DNA of 64,000 nucleotides from Endothia cerciana (GCA_026119935.1 JALRMH010000013.1:682001-746000); one strand, 5' to 3'; shown: positions 21,816-31,645, counted from the stretch's first letter. Numbers and translations: made by a program. Notes: generated by a model from the sequence alone, not told the origin.

Positions 21816-22298
21816 TATGTTCCCTCGTGCACCACTTGACATAATACCTCCAGTATAGCCAAACGATAGCCTGAAAGGGAGAGAAGTTAGGGAAAGGAAA
21901 GCCCTGTGGAACTGCAGAGGCTGTCCTGGTGGAGCAGGGGTTGGGACTGGGGAACAAGTCAGAGCATTCCAGCAGATTCAATCATCATACAGGAACACTC
22001 AAGTCGGCTCCTTATACTTCAAGACGATATGGGAGGGGAGATTCCGTTTCTCTTAGTCAACGACGAAGTAGACATACCTTAGCTGTCTTTAGCCATACCA
22101 GGTGATTAGGCGTCACGAGGTTTTGCAGGGCGACTAAAGAAGCCCGTTATAGTTTTATCTGTCTCATTAATATTGTTTCTTTTTTTTCTACATCGAGTAC
22201 CGAGTGCTAGTTCGTCTAAGCAATGGATGCATATCCAATCCCGCAGTTTCATTATTACGTAAATTAAGTAATTCCAGGTTGCCACCAACCTTGGAGTA

Positions 22299-22357
22299 AG
22301 TCAAAGCACCCCCTTGTGGACACCCCCCCCTTATGGACACCCCTGGCCAGCCACACC
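22299..22357 (+). repeat. Left terminal inverted repeat of the Fot1-like element
   Basis: The repeat starts AGTCAAAGCACCCCCTTGTG and ends GGCCAGCCACACC. It matches the reverse complement of 24100-24158 over 59 bp with one mismatch. Confidence 0.95.
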
Positions 22358-22449
22358 GCTATTCCCACCACCTTTACTTTTATAAACTTTTCTCAACCAA
22401 TTCTTATCCAAATAACTTCATCTTTTCACAGAACCTTGATATAGCTATA

Positions 22450-22866
22450 ATGAAGCCATACACCGAATTTGAGCTAGCCCAGGCCACCGAGGCTGTAAAA
22501 AATAGCATGTCTCAGAAACGAGCCTCACGCGAGTACGGGATCCCAATGACTACTCTTCATAATCGCCTGGCAGGAAAGAAATCGCATAAATTAGCCCATC
22601 AACATCAGCAAAGGCTTTCTACTACTCAGGAAAAGGATTTGGCCAAATGGATCCTCATCCAGGAAAGCCTAGGGCTCCCACCTAGCCATTCAGAACTCAG
22701 GCATTTTGCTCGGAGGATCCTCGAAGTTCAGAAAGACCCTCAAGGGCTAGGAAAGAGATGGACTAAGAGCTTTTTGAAGAGAAATCCAGAGATAAATGTA
22801 CGGAGGACTCAACGGATTGCCTCAGCTCAAACCAATAGAGCCACAACAGAGGTAATACAGCCTTAG
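22450..22866 (+). pseudogene. Fot1-like transposase, N-terminal DNA-binding part
   Basis: The frame from ATG 22450 encodes a psq-type helix-turn-helix (AVKNSMSQKRASREYGIPMTTLHNRLAG). A CENP-B/Tc5-type second HTH follows (LAKWILIQESLGLPPSHSEL, GKRWTKSFLKRNPEINVRR). This bipartite domain binds the transposon ends in the family. It ends at a TAG (22864-22866). The same frame then continues with family-typical residues (FRLFDLPQ) to another stop in place of a glutamine or tryptophan codon. The break is therefore a point mutation, not the natural end. Confidence 0.9.
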
Positions 22867-23765
22867 TTTCGTCTTTTCGATCTTCCTCAGATTCAAGCTA
22901 TCAAGCTAGCTAATCGATGGAATATGGATGAGGCTGGGATAATAGAGGGCTAAGGAGAGAATGGATTAGTCCTCGGAGGCTCTTCTTCATGTTTAATCTA
23001 AAAAAAAGAGCCTGGATCAAGAGCCTAGACCTCTTTTTTCGAGTGTATCTCTACTACAGGCACTCATCTCCCCCCCCCCTGGTGGTTTTCAAAGGCCTGA
23101 CTATTCAACAACAATAGTTTCCTACTCGCCTAGAGCCTTTTAAGGGCTGGCAATTCACTATAACGAGAAATAGATAGACTAATAATACTGTAGCACTTAA
23201 ATAGCTGGAAAAGATCTTTATCCTAGGTAGTCAGCTAGCAGACCTTTCAGAAGCAAGGCTATTAGTCCTAGATAGCTATAGCAGCTATATAACTAAGGAG
23301 TTTATATAGCAGTGCTTTCGAAACAATATTCTGTTGCTTTATTTGCCTCCTTATACCTCTCACGTGCTTCAACCCCTCGATCTAGAGGTTTTCTCATCTC
23401 TTATAAGAGCATACAGAAAGAAAGTCAGTTTCCTAGGCTAATAGGGGGATTCAACAGTCCTAGGAAAGCGATTATTCCTCGAAAACTATCACCTAGCTCG
23501 AATTGAAGGCCTTTCTAGCCAGAATATTATATCTGGATGGAAAGCATCTGGTTTATAGCCAGTCAGACCATCTAAACCACTCTTGAGCCCTCTCCTCCTC
23601 GAGAACACTCCTCAGCACATTCAGACCTAGTCAAATTCAAGCTCAAGGCCTTCAACAATATCTCAGCTTACTCAGATAACCTCCTCAAGCTAACCGGATC
23701 TCTTTTCAACTCCTTGAAAGGCTAGAGATCTGTATCATCAGCTGCAAAAGATTCAGGGCCAGGCT

Positions 23766-24059
23766 TTGGATGAGCCAGGTCGCCGTTTAATTGCCAGAAA
23801 GATAAAAAAAGCACAGGAGGAGAGGGATATGGAGCTAGCTAAAGCCCTAGAGGAAAATAAAGCACTGAAAAGACAAATTGAGGCTCAGAGGCCTAATAAA
23901 AGGAGAAAGGTCGATATCAGTCCGAATTCGAGGTTTGCAAGCATTGAGGCTATACAGAGGGCTCAAAATTCAGTTAATCGAGATAACGATAGTCAGGATG
24001 AAGAGAGCGATGTCGAATTATCTACTGATGAGGAGGATTGCATAGTGGTAGATGGATAG
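23766..24059 (+). pseudogene. Fot1-like transposase, C-terminal tail
   Basis: The 97-residue frame has a Lys/Glu-rich coiled coil (KKAQEERDMELAKALEENKA), a basic patch (RPNKRRKVD) and an acidic end (DDEESD-like, STDEED). It lies in the position and has the composition of a Fot1/pogo C-terminus. It is not an independent gene. Confidence 0.8.
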
Positions 24060-24099
24060 GAAGAGAAATGTATATAAATCAATATCTATATATGTGGGT

Positions 24100-24158
24100 G
24101 GTGTGGCTGGCCAGGGGTGTCTATAAGGGGGGGGTGTCCACAAGGGGGTGCTTTGACT
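24100..24158 (-). repeat. Right terminal inverted repeat of the Fot1-like element
   Basis: This is the reverse complement of the left repeat, with one mismatch (TTATAG instead of TTATGG). It is followed directly by the TA target duplication. Confidence 0.95.
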
Positions 24159-24330
24159 TATCACTGCGACTCTGAGCCAACTGCGATTCCAGCCGGCTTC
24201 CGGCCAGCCATCATAAAGTGGACGGCGGCGTGACGGTGGATCCCGCGGAGAACGGTGCAAAACGGAGGTGCCTAACAAGAGACGCAATGTGGATGGATAC
24301 ATGTACCAGCCGACGAAATACCAAGAATAG

Positions 24331-24401
24331 GCGCAAATGGTTTAGTGGTAAAATCCATCGTTGCCATCGATGGGCCCCCGGTTCGATTCCGGGTTTGCGC
24401 A
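24331..24401 (+). tRNA. tRNA-Gly (anticodon GCC)
   Basis: The acceptor stem is GCGCAAA paired with TTTGCGC, with discriminator A at 24401. The D-arm reads GGTTTAGTGGTAAAATCC. The anticodon stem CATCG/CGATG encloses TTGCCAT (anticodon GCC). The T-arm is CCCGG-TTCGATT-CCGGG. Both internal promoter boxes (A: TGGTTTAGTGG; B: GGTTCGATTCC) are intact. No intron is present, and at 71 nt it has the normal length for eukaryotic tRNA-Gly. Confidence 0.97.
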
Positions 24402-24402
24402 A

Positions 24403-24420
24403 TTTTTATTTTTATTTTTT
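24403..24420 (+). terminator. RNA polymerase III oligo(T) terminator
   Basis: T runs (TTTTT at 24403-24407, then further T5-T6 runs) start two bases after the tRNA, as expected for Pol III termination. Confidence 0.85.
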
Positions 24421-25342
24421 TATTTTCTGTTTCTCCTCTTCTTGCTTGATTTTCTGGCATAAAATCGTTGGGAAAGCGGGAACGGTTCCCGGTTCCGAGT
24501 AACGCGAAAATTGGGAAAACGGAAAAGAAGAAATGGGGGACGGTAGATAAAATAAAGTTGGGTGCTAGAGCTGCGGAGAGCTCAGCCCGCTTTGTTTTCT
24601 GCCTTCTGCTGAGGTAAGTCATCATCATGACTCTGTGACACTGTGTTGCAATGTGCTAGTTGTTGGCGGCGTAGCAACTTGGGCGCGGAGGACAAGTTTT
24701 GTGAGCCAATAAACCTGTTTTAGTTTCGTCTCCTACGTGGCAGGAGGGGCTCGATCATGGGCTCGATGATGATTCATGGGGGATGTGTTGCATTCTCTGG
24801 CCACTGGCTTGCAGCCCAGCAGCCCAGGTAGCAGTGGGGGCCCACCAGGAAGTCAGGTCTTGGGTAGCCTTTCAATACACTGGCGCAGTCGATTCGCGGG
24901 ACTATGGGAGATGGACGAGACTCACGAGCGTAGTGGCAACAAAGGATAGATTTGGCTAGCCTCGGGAATCTACCCGTGAACGTGAGCGTGTTACCACACA
25001 CCGGGCTTACTCCTCGAGCGTGACCTCGTTACCTGACACCAAGCTTAGTTGCCATAGGCGATCATAGAACTCTTATTCACATAACATCATTTCCGTCTGC
25101 CAGCCAAGACCACCGCCGCCGTGTTGCTGAGGTCCCGTGTCAAGACATTTTCATGCCCGTGTCAACCTTCCCGGTGGCACTTACAACGCGAGAAATACCC
25201 AAAACAGGAGGGTGAGAGAAGTGAAACAGGGGAATAGCTGGGTGTCAAGTTATACAAAAGCGGCAAATGTAGAGTCCATGTGGTTAAGACCTCAGGAGTT
25301 GCTACGCAGCTTAACGAGGCGGCGAGGCTGAGCAACGGTCAA
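24421..25342. other. Intergenic, no supported gene
   Basis: No domain, RNA gene or convincing exon is seen on either strand between the tRNA and the retropepsin gene. Confidence 0.5.
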
Positions 25343-27133
25343 CTAAGTTTTGACCGCTTCAAAAACACGCAGCTGGTGCGTCAACGTTCGCCGGATCCGG
25401 TAGTAGTCTTCCCTAGTCGAGTCCCGAGAATGGTCGTCGAGGTTCCGCCATGTGTTGTCCAGGTTGCTGAAACGGCGATTTAGATGTTCGATGATCTCTA
25501 CCGTACCAGGCAAAAGGTTAGTGACTATGTGTAGGCATGTACATGATCTGTCAGAAAGCGCCCTCGTCAATCGCCACTCACCTTGGATGTCCTGCTGTTT
25601 ACGCTTGTCGACGTCGTGCGACTCGAAGAGTGACATGAGCCGACTCCATTGACCCACCTTAGTGGCAGCCTTGTTGCTGTTGCTGCTGCTGCTGCAGGTG
25701 TAGTATCTGGTGTTGTAGTTGTCGTTGTAACGTGACACCAAGCGGTTGGTCTCCTCGATGTCGTCCAGTATGCCGCCCGCCTCGAGCCAAAGGATATTGT
25801 GAAAACTGTCTCTCTCCTCGGGGAGGTCCAGATTGTGGAGAGAAAAGCTGAAGTTGTTGAAGAGATCCAGAGATTCAATCGTCGAGTCACCGATTATCGC
25901 ATCGCTAGTTAAACCGCCGAGAACGTAGAAGCGTTCTTTGATGCAGGCTCCTTGGATTCCCAACGTTTGCTCCACATAGCCATCCATTTTGACTTTCTTG
26001 CCATCCGCAAGTATTACCCACGCCTCCTGATTCAGCAAGGGGAGCACTTCCCATCCATTGAGTTCAACTAATTCTGGAGAAACGAAGTTGATATCCGATC
26101 CGGTATCCACGTCTGCTAAGACCAGATCGCCATCGAGGTGACATAGAAGCTTCTGCCGAAACGAGCCCATGTGCAGGAACTTGAAGATCGTCTTGTTACC
26201 AAGGCCTTCGAAGAACGACAGGGTCTTCTTCACAAGACGATGGGTGTGCTTCTTGAATATCTCCGTCATTTCCAGGAATCGGCTTCCCAAGACCAAAGGA
26301 GCGGCCAGCGTCTCGACAACATCGAAGCCGCACATCCATTTCTGAGCAGGGTTATCTGCGAAAGAGAGCTGCAACCTTGTTGTACCCATCGATTCGAAGG
26401 CCCCACCCATGGCGTTTTTGAAGACATTCCGGTGGCGAGAATCGATGGTAGCACCAAGAGACAAAGCGTGGTCTTTGGTGATCACGTTCTCTCGGACGCC
26501 GGTGTCCGGTACTGCATATCTGACTTCTCCGTCAATAAGCACCTGCAAGTATCTTCTGTTACGGATGACACCCGTGATGGGCTCTCTAGTCATCTTCGGT
26601 CCGTTTTCGAGCTGCACGAGTTGCGACTCGGCCATAAAAAGGCCACTATATATCCCCTTGACTTCTGCCACCAGTTGCTCTTGCGATATTGGGCGGGTCT
26701 CGGGTTGCTTGATCATAACGGTGACTGAAGGGTCCTCTTCCTCTGTGTATTGTTGACGGGCTGCCGACCTGGAGGCGCCCTGCTGTCGTCCTGCTCGTGG
26801 CTGTTTCGGATTGGATTGGAAGGCAGTGGCAGCAGCAGCAGCAGTACGAGGCAACGGGGGCTCCTCTTCCCTCCAGAGCCGCCCTTTTGCTTTCGTTCTC
26901 GGCCTGGTGGGGAGCTCGGAGTCGGAGGTGCTTTCGTCGAGGCGAGCGGGTGCTTCGCGGCCTTGATCGTCCTCTTTACCATCTTCCTTCATGAGCGAAC
27001 TCGATGGTGACTTAGGGCGTTTTGCGACAGGCTTGGCATCGACGCCGGTGTTGTCGGTACTTCGGCGAACAGCAGCTGATGTTCCGGGCATATCTAAAGC
27101 TGGAGCAGTATGTTCACTAGCTTCAGGCTTCAA
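25343..27133 (-). CDS. Protein with two retropepsin-like aspartic protease domains
   Basis: The 596-residue frame is uninterrupted. The N-terminal 150 residues are disordered and Ser/Pro/Glu-rich. A short helical segment (KGIYSGLFMAESQLVQLE, about 160-177) resembles the segment that precedes retropepsin domains in fungal hypothetical proteins. Two protease-like domains follow. The first has VPDTGVREN (DTG at 210-212) and a hydrophobic-Gly end at LVLGSRFL. The second has VDTGSDINF (DTG at 343-345) and AIIGDSTIESL. Retropepsins normally supply one DTG per subunit and work as dimers. Two in one chain could pair intramolecularly. No reverse transcriptase, integrase or LTR is attached. It could be a domesticated retroelement protein, or a host protein of Ddi1-like type. 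Catalytic activity is inferred only. Confidence 0.72.
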   Translation of the reverse strand: MKPEASEHTAPALDMPGTSAAVRRSTDNTGVDAKPVAKRPKSPSSSLMKEDGKEDDQGREAPARLDESTSDSELPTRPRTKAKGRLWREEEPPLPRTAAAAATAFQSNPKQPRAGRQQGASRSAARQQYTEEEDPSVTVMIKQPETRPISQEQLVAEVKGIYSGLFMAESQLVQLENGPKMTREPITGVIRNRRYLQVLIDGEVRYAVPDTGVRENVITKDHALSLGATIDSRHRNVFKNAMGGAFESMGTTRLQLSFADNPAQKWMCGFDVVETLAAPLVLGSRFLEMTEIFKKHTHRLVKKTLSFFEGLGNKTIFKFLHMGSFRQKLLCHLDGDLVLADVDTGSDINFVSPELVELNGWEVLPLLNQEAWVILADGKKVKMDGYVEQTLGIQGACIKERFYVLGGLTSDAIIGDSTIESLDLFNNFSFSLHNLDLPEERDSFHNILWLEAGGILDDIEETNRLVSRYNDNYNTRYYTCSSSSNSNKAATKVGQWSRLMSLFESHDVDKRKQQDIQGEWRLTRALSDRSCTCLHIVTNLLPGTVEIIEHLNRRFSNLDNTWRNLDDHSRDSTREDYYRIRRTLTHQLRVFEAVKT

Positions 27134-27801
27134 GGCGCGGTCTTTAGAGGAGGCTGCAGCCGGGGCCTCACTACGGTTAGGCAGGCCAAGTCAGCAATTA
27201 AATTAATAAGAAATATTACTTTCGCTGCGCGGTGCGTATAGGGGATAGGCAGGTCGGTAGGGCTCTAGGGGCCAAAAAATACCCTCTGGCTTGCCGGCGC
27301 AAGGCCTTGTTGAAATTTGTGACGATATGAGCCATAGTGATTGTAGAGAAATGGAGCCTTTCTGCCTGGAGGATTCTGGATTATCAAGCTCGCGCGCTCA
27401 AGCGGGCGTGCTTAGGTACGGTGCAGGTTAAGACGTCTGTGTATTCAGGGCCGACGCAATACTATTTGTTGTAAGAGACCTTGATACGCCCGAAGCATCA
27501 GACAGCGGAGGATGGGGAGGTTGAAAATGGGAAGATGATAAGGGAGAGTGGGAAAACAGAATACCGGGTTGTAAGGCCGACAAGACGGCCTCCCAGCCTC
27601 CCACAAGTAACAAGAGTGTGCGCCATGCAGTGCTGCTCCGCCCCTTTGAGGGCTAGCTGCAGGATGGCTGACAACCTGCAGGATAAAATCTGCCTACCGC
27701 GCCGAAACTCAACCGTCACATCGAGGCTGAGTGGAAGAAAGCGAAACCCTTGTCTTTCTGACGTGGTCTCGTCGCTCAAACTTCCACTCGCGATTCCTTC
27801 T

Positions 27802-28875
27802 ATGGCTACCAAACCAACAATGACCCACCACAAATATGTGCCCGGCTTTGGGTCCTTGGCCAGCTTCATAGTTAATGATGACGACCACAAGCCTTCAGTG
27901 TACAGACGCTTTGACAAACTTGCAGCACGCGACCTACTTTACTACCAAAGTCAATTGTCTATTCTTGAAGCGCGCCAGAACGAATACGACATACTGGACA
28001 GCATCGAGAACAGGAGGAATGATCCAGGCTCGGAAGATCAACGCAGAGAGATGCAGAATTGCGCCGCAAGCTGGTCGGCGTTTGAACAAGCGGCATCTAC
28101 TCCTACTTCATCAACAGGTGCTGGCCCAGGCATACAGGGTCCCAACGTGAACATTTGGAAGCCGAGAATGGAGCTCGCTATGAGGATACGGAGCACGCTG
28201 AAAGAGTATCGCGAAGCTCTCATCCAGGAGTCAACGCTTTGTTCACTGCCACATCCGTCCCATCAGACTATGACGGCCATATCAAGATACATCCATCAAC
28301 AGACAGCCGAAGAACTCAAAGCGACAAATTCTGGCGCACAAACGACAACACTTCCGATGTTCTCTGGCGAGAGCTCATCTCTATATCCACCACACATGAG
28401 TGCCGCACACATTCGAGCCTTGGACTACGTGTCTCTGTCGGCACCGGACGGGCCAGATTATCTCACGGGCCTCTTCCAGAGCAAATGGCTGTGGCGGCTG
28501 TTTAGATCCTCCAAAACACCCATCTTGCCTCTGCACCGAACGGGGAGAGGCCAAATAGCGAGCATCTCGCACACTACTCACCCAGGGGTACGATATTATT
28601 CCTACCGACGAGTGCAAATTGCAGCGTTCCTCATCACTACGGCCGCAGCCGCAATGCTTCTTTTTGTTCCGATATACGTGCTGTACCACACGTCCTCTTC
28701 GCGGCCGAAACTCACCTTGGGCCTGATCTCGACGTTCACCGTCTTGTTTGCTGCGGCGTTGGCAGTCATGACGACGGCGAGCAGGTCGGACATCTTTGGG
28801 GCCTCTGCCGCATATGCGGCCGTTCTTGTTGTATTCATCAGTGGAGACTTTGCTGCGGGCGGAGGGAGTACTTGA
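27802..28875 (+). CDS. DUF6594 membrane protein
   Basis: ATG 27802 (MATKPTMTHHKYVPGFGSLA) gives 357 residues. The N-terminal block matches DUF6594: GFGSLASFIVNDDD, YRRFDKLAARDLLYYQSQL, then a helical LEARQNEYDILDS. The C-terminal 110 residues hold three hydrophobic helices (IAAFLITTAAAAMLLFVPIY, LTLGLISTFTVLFAAALAV, FGASAAYAAVLVVFISGDFA), the usual membrane end of the family. The protein probably spans an internal or plasma membrane, with the large N-terminal domain on one side. The function is unknown. The open frame extends upstream to 27481, but those residues lack the family pattern and overlap the likely promoter. Confidence 0.75.
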   Translation: MATKPTMTHHKYVPGFGSLASFIVNDDDHKPSVYRRFDKLAARDLLYYQSQLSILEARQNEYDILDSIENRRNDPGSEDQRREMQNCAASWSAFEQAASTPTSSTGAGPGIQGPNVNIWKPRMELAMRIRSTLKEYREALIQESTLCSLPHPSHQTMTAISRYIHQQTAEELKATNSGAQTTTLPMFSGESSSLYPPHMSAAHIRALDYVSLSAPDGPDYLTGLFQSKWLWRLFRSSKTPILPLHRTGRGQIASISHTTHPGVRYYSYRRVQIAAFLITTAAAAMLLFVPIYVLYHTSSSRPKLTLGLISTFTVLFAAALAVMTTASRSDIFGASAAYAAVLVVFISGDFAAGGGST

Positions 28876-29130
28876 AAGCTTCAAATATCAATGCGACAAT
28901 TCTCTCAGACGGAAACATAGTAAGGGACAAAAACTTGGAGAGTCTGGGCACTCCGAAGCTGAACGCCAGCCAGGTATAAGTGTGAGGCCATGAGTAAGGA
29001 CCCAAGAAACGTGGACATTGATATTTTAGGTTGGCATCAGTTTTCTCGGACTCCACACTAACACCCCCAAGTCACCCAGATCTCCAGCTTCATAGACGGT
29101 TTTCTTGTGTGGGCATGATTCTATAAGCAG

Positions 29131-29160
29131 AGCAAAGCAAAGCAAAGCAAAGCAAAGCAA
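29131..29160. repeat. (AGCAA)6 microsatellite
   Basis: Six perfect head-to-tail pentamers lie between the DUF6594 gene and the convergent pseudogene. Confidence 0.9.
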
Positions 29161-29182
29161 CTTTGTCTCCACTAAGCTCAGC

Positions 29183-30062
29183 TCATGCGTTACGACTCAC
29201 GACCCACGAGCCTCGAGGTTTGTTCTGCCCCTCAAAATAATCGCCTAACGTATCATGGTTGGAATTTGCGCTGCCGCGGCGGAGAGTTCGTCTCCAGGAC
29301 CACGTCATCCTGTTCCGGGGGCCGTCCCTCGCCCAGTACTCCCACACACACCCGTTCTTGATACGGCCCGTCTCCCATAAAAACGTGAGTCTGCGATCAG
29401 AGACATATTTGACGGTAGCTTCTGTTATGCGTGTGATATTTGGGTCGTTGGGATCCACGTCCCATCACAATCCAGAAGCGCTGCACAACTTGATTCGCAC
29501 GTCTTTGTCGACGAGTGCGTCCCCCCGGGAACGGCTCCAGTATGTCCTCGTCGGGATTGCTTCCTCCGCGAATTCCATGCTTTCCGGTTGCTTTGTGAGT
29601 CGCAACCTCGCAACCTCAAAGCACGCCTCGCGCCAGGCTCCATCGTTGCCAGCCGCCCTGGCTGCGGCCCAGATCCTGCGCTCAGCGAAGAACTGCTTCA
29701 CCGCGGGGCCGAAAAAGTCATATTTGATGCCCAGCCCGGAGAGGAGTCCCAGGTGGTCGTAGGCCTCGTCTGCCACGATGAGTCCGGCGAGGCCTATCAC
29801 TGCGAGCGGTATCGAGCCGACGACACTGTACCAAGAATTTGGAGCTCCGGCTCGGGGGGACTCTTGGGTCGAGAGGTGCATCCGAATTGTTGGGCTCAGC
29901 CTGACTCCGAGACGTGGAAATCGTCAATGACCTGGTGATGACGGGGCGGCCAAAAGGATGCGAGGCACCAACATGCGCTCCCTTGAGAATATTGCTGATG
30001 CCAGAGGTTGCGGTGCTCAGACGATACTGAGGCAGCATCGATCTGGTTATAAGGAATGCCAT
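29183..30062 (-). pseudogene. Broken gene with a mitochondrial-type N-terminus
   Basis: The frame from ATG 30062 starts with an Arg/Ser-rich, acid-poor segment (MAFLITRSMLPQYRLSTATS...), like a mitochondrial presequence. At a G6 run (plus strand 29854-29859) the frame must shift. The next frame reads a hydrophobic segment (YSVVGSIPLAVIGLAGLIV) and a helical region (FFAERRIWAAARAAGNDGAW, FAEEAIPTRTYW). It then meets an in-frame TGA near 29464. The same frame continues past that stop with WDVDPNDPNITRITEA, FLWETGRIKNGCVWEYWA. No splice pair removes the stop. The domain is not recognised. It is a pseudogene or a gene with sequence errors. Confidence 0.5.
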
Positions 30063-30689
30063 TGTCGTACGAGGCGGCAGAAGTGTGGTTGATCGATGAG
30101 ATGGGGTTTCGAACTTGAGCTGTCCTGGGGATATTCTCCAGAAAAACAGAGGAGATGATTAGATATCAGCCTCCAGAAGCAATGCGGTGCGAGCAGGGGT
30201 TTAAAGACAGACCCGCTTTGCGCGCTCTTGTATATGCTGGCTGGCTGGGACGACTGGCCAGTGGCCACGAGTCCTAATATCATATATGAGGCTGTGCTCC
30301 GTAATTTGTGTCCAGGGCTGTCTTATCATGCCCGGCAACCTTTAGATAAGTTAGGCGGAATGGTAATGTATTTTTTTTTGAAAGAACTAGTATAAAGATC
30401 TTATACTGTAAAATAAACTTCAAAAATTTAATTACTGCAAAGGAAAGATCGGATTTGATAGCCTTGGCTTCAACTCGCGATACGGGCAAGCTGAATATTG
30501 AATAGCTTAAAAAATCTGAAAAGCATTTACATTTAGAAGATTTCTAAACAGTCGGTAGATATAACGGTTAACAGGCTGTTGCAAGAGTAAGCCCTCTGGG
30601 CCCTGTCTAAATCTTACGTAAAACCAACCACCCTACTTGGTCTTTTCGAAGCTTGCAGCCTTTCTGTTTTCTTCCTCTCTTTTCGATTA
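30063..30689. other. Intergenic with an A/T-rich stretch
   Basis: The part from about 30340 to 30560 is clearly A/T-richer than its surroundings and has no gene signal. It adjoins the LTR retrotransposon remnant. Confidence 0.45.
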
Positions 30690-31478
30690 GCGCACCTGGT
30701 CACGGGCCAGGGTTCAGGGTAAAGACATATATTGATTTGTCGGTGGAGAGGGAAGAAGGAAGTAGCAAAGGTTGCAGGGGCGAAGTCTGCAGGTAAGCTG
30801 CAGCTCCAGACCCTAACCCTGATGGCACACTAACCCTGGCGCAAAGGCCAGGTTGGATCCGTAATATTAGTACCTCCCCTCTAAATATCGTGTCGTCCGC
30901 GAGTTCCAGCGCACACCCTGATCTTGCGCGTGCAAGATCCAAACCTCCAGAAAAGCCCGCGAGCCTTACACCTGTAAGCTTGCAGTGTGAGCCCATCCTG
31001 GCTCACAGATCCACATACCGACTTTCTGTAAACGTGCAGGCCTTCGTAGTGGTTGTTGTGATGGTTGGGCCTTGCACGTGCAGGGCGCCTACCAGCTGGT
31101 AACGGGGCTGGCTGAGGCGCTTCTGGTCGTTTACCCATACTGGTGGGCCTGGTTTGTCCGGGTGTGCATTGTGATACACCAAGGTTGCATGCAAGTATCG
31201 CAAGCCTTCAGGTCAGACTCTGGTTGCCATGTAGGAGGGTGGTCCCTCCACTGTATCTGGTAGGTCAACCCGCTTGGGTCTTGATAGTGTACGTCCAGTA
31301 TGGACTCGGATTCCCAGCGTTCGACCTCTTCTTGGGTATCGTCCATCTCTTGCGAGGACCCGCCCGCGAGTTTTCTGTGCTTCGGCCTCATTGATGAGGT
31401 CCTGGCCCGGTCCGGGCCGTCCCCCTGGTGCTGCTTGTACAGTAACAGAGATGTGTGGAAAATTGGGAATACCCGCAT
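30690..31478 (-). mobile_element. 3' end of a Ty3/gypsy chromovirus (integrase C-terminus, chromodomain, 3' LTR)
   Basis: The minus-strand frame 31478-31131 starts with the end of an integrase (VFPIFHTSLLL, like the FHVSLL motif before the chromodomain). It reads through a spacer into a chromodomain-like segment (ESILDVHYQDPSGLTYQIQW, then TWQPESDLK). In chromoviruses this domain targets integration to marked chromatin. Downstream at about 30882-30874 a purine tract (AGAGGGGAGG) is followed by TACTAATATTACGG, the usual polypurine tract to LTR junction. The presumed LTR ends near 30690. Reverse transcriptase, protease, gag and the 5' LTR are missing. The LTR limits are inferred, since no second copy is present to compare. 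Confidence 0.68.
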
Positions 31479-31502
31479 TGTGCCGGGTAAGGTAAGCCAG
31501 CA

Positions 31503-31645
31503 GGGTTGCTTCTTGAGAAGGGGTTTGACATGACAGTGGCCAACAACAACGGGGTTACGCCATTGACCATGGCCTCAGGCAATGGGCATACTGGAGTGGT
31601 CAAGTTTGCTTCTTGAGAAGGGGGGACGGGTGGACGTGATGAACA
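31503..31645 (+). pseudogene. Ankyrin-repeat scrap
   Basis: The plus strand encodes LLLEKGFDMTVANNNGVTPL, followed by TMASGNGHTGVVKF. This is one ankyrin unit (G-x-TPL-x-A-x2-GH-x2-VV). The next unit starts with the same bases, TTGCTTCTTGAGAAGGGG (31506 and 31606). The copies are 100 bp apart instead of 99, so the second unit is out of frame. No flanking units can be read. It is a fragment of an ankyrin gene, lying directly upstream of the chromovirus remnant. Confidence 0.55.

Larger units (their letters stand above)
22299..24158 (+). mobile_element. Fot1/pogo-like DNA transposon (Tc1-mariner superfamily), complete but inactive
   Basis: The 1,860-bp element is bounded by 59-bp terminal inverted repeats (22299-22357 and 24100-24158) that differ at a single position. 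It is flanked by a TA duplication (22297-22298 and 24159-24160). Size, TA target and coding content match Fot1-type elements. The transposase is interrupted by many TAG/TAA stops consistent with C-to-T change. Typical pieces remain in order: the N-terminal DNA-binding part, NMDEAG with the first catalytic Asp (codon at 22927), LLYLPPYTSHVLQPLD at about 23330-23377, and a basic/acidic C-terminal tail. It could still be mobilised in trans, since the ends are nearly perfect. Confidence 0.95.

Noticed and set aside
30815..30841. CCCTAACCCTG-like bases resembling an internal telomeric repeat
   Set aside because: Only one or two imperfect units occur, and they fall inside the presumed LTR.
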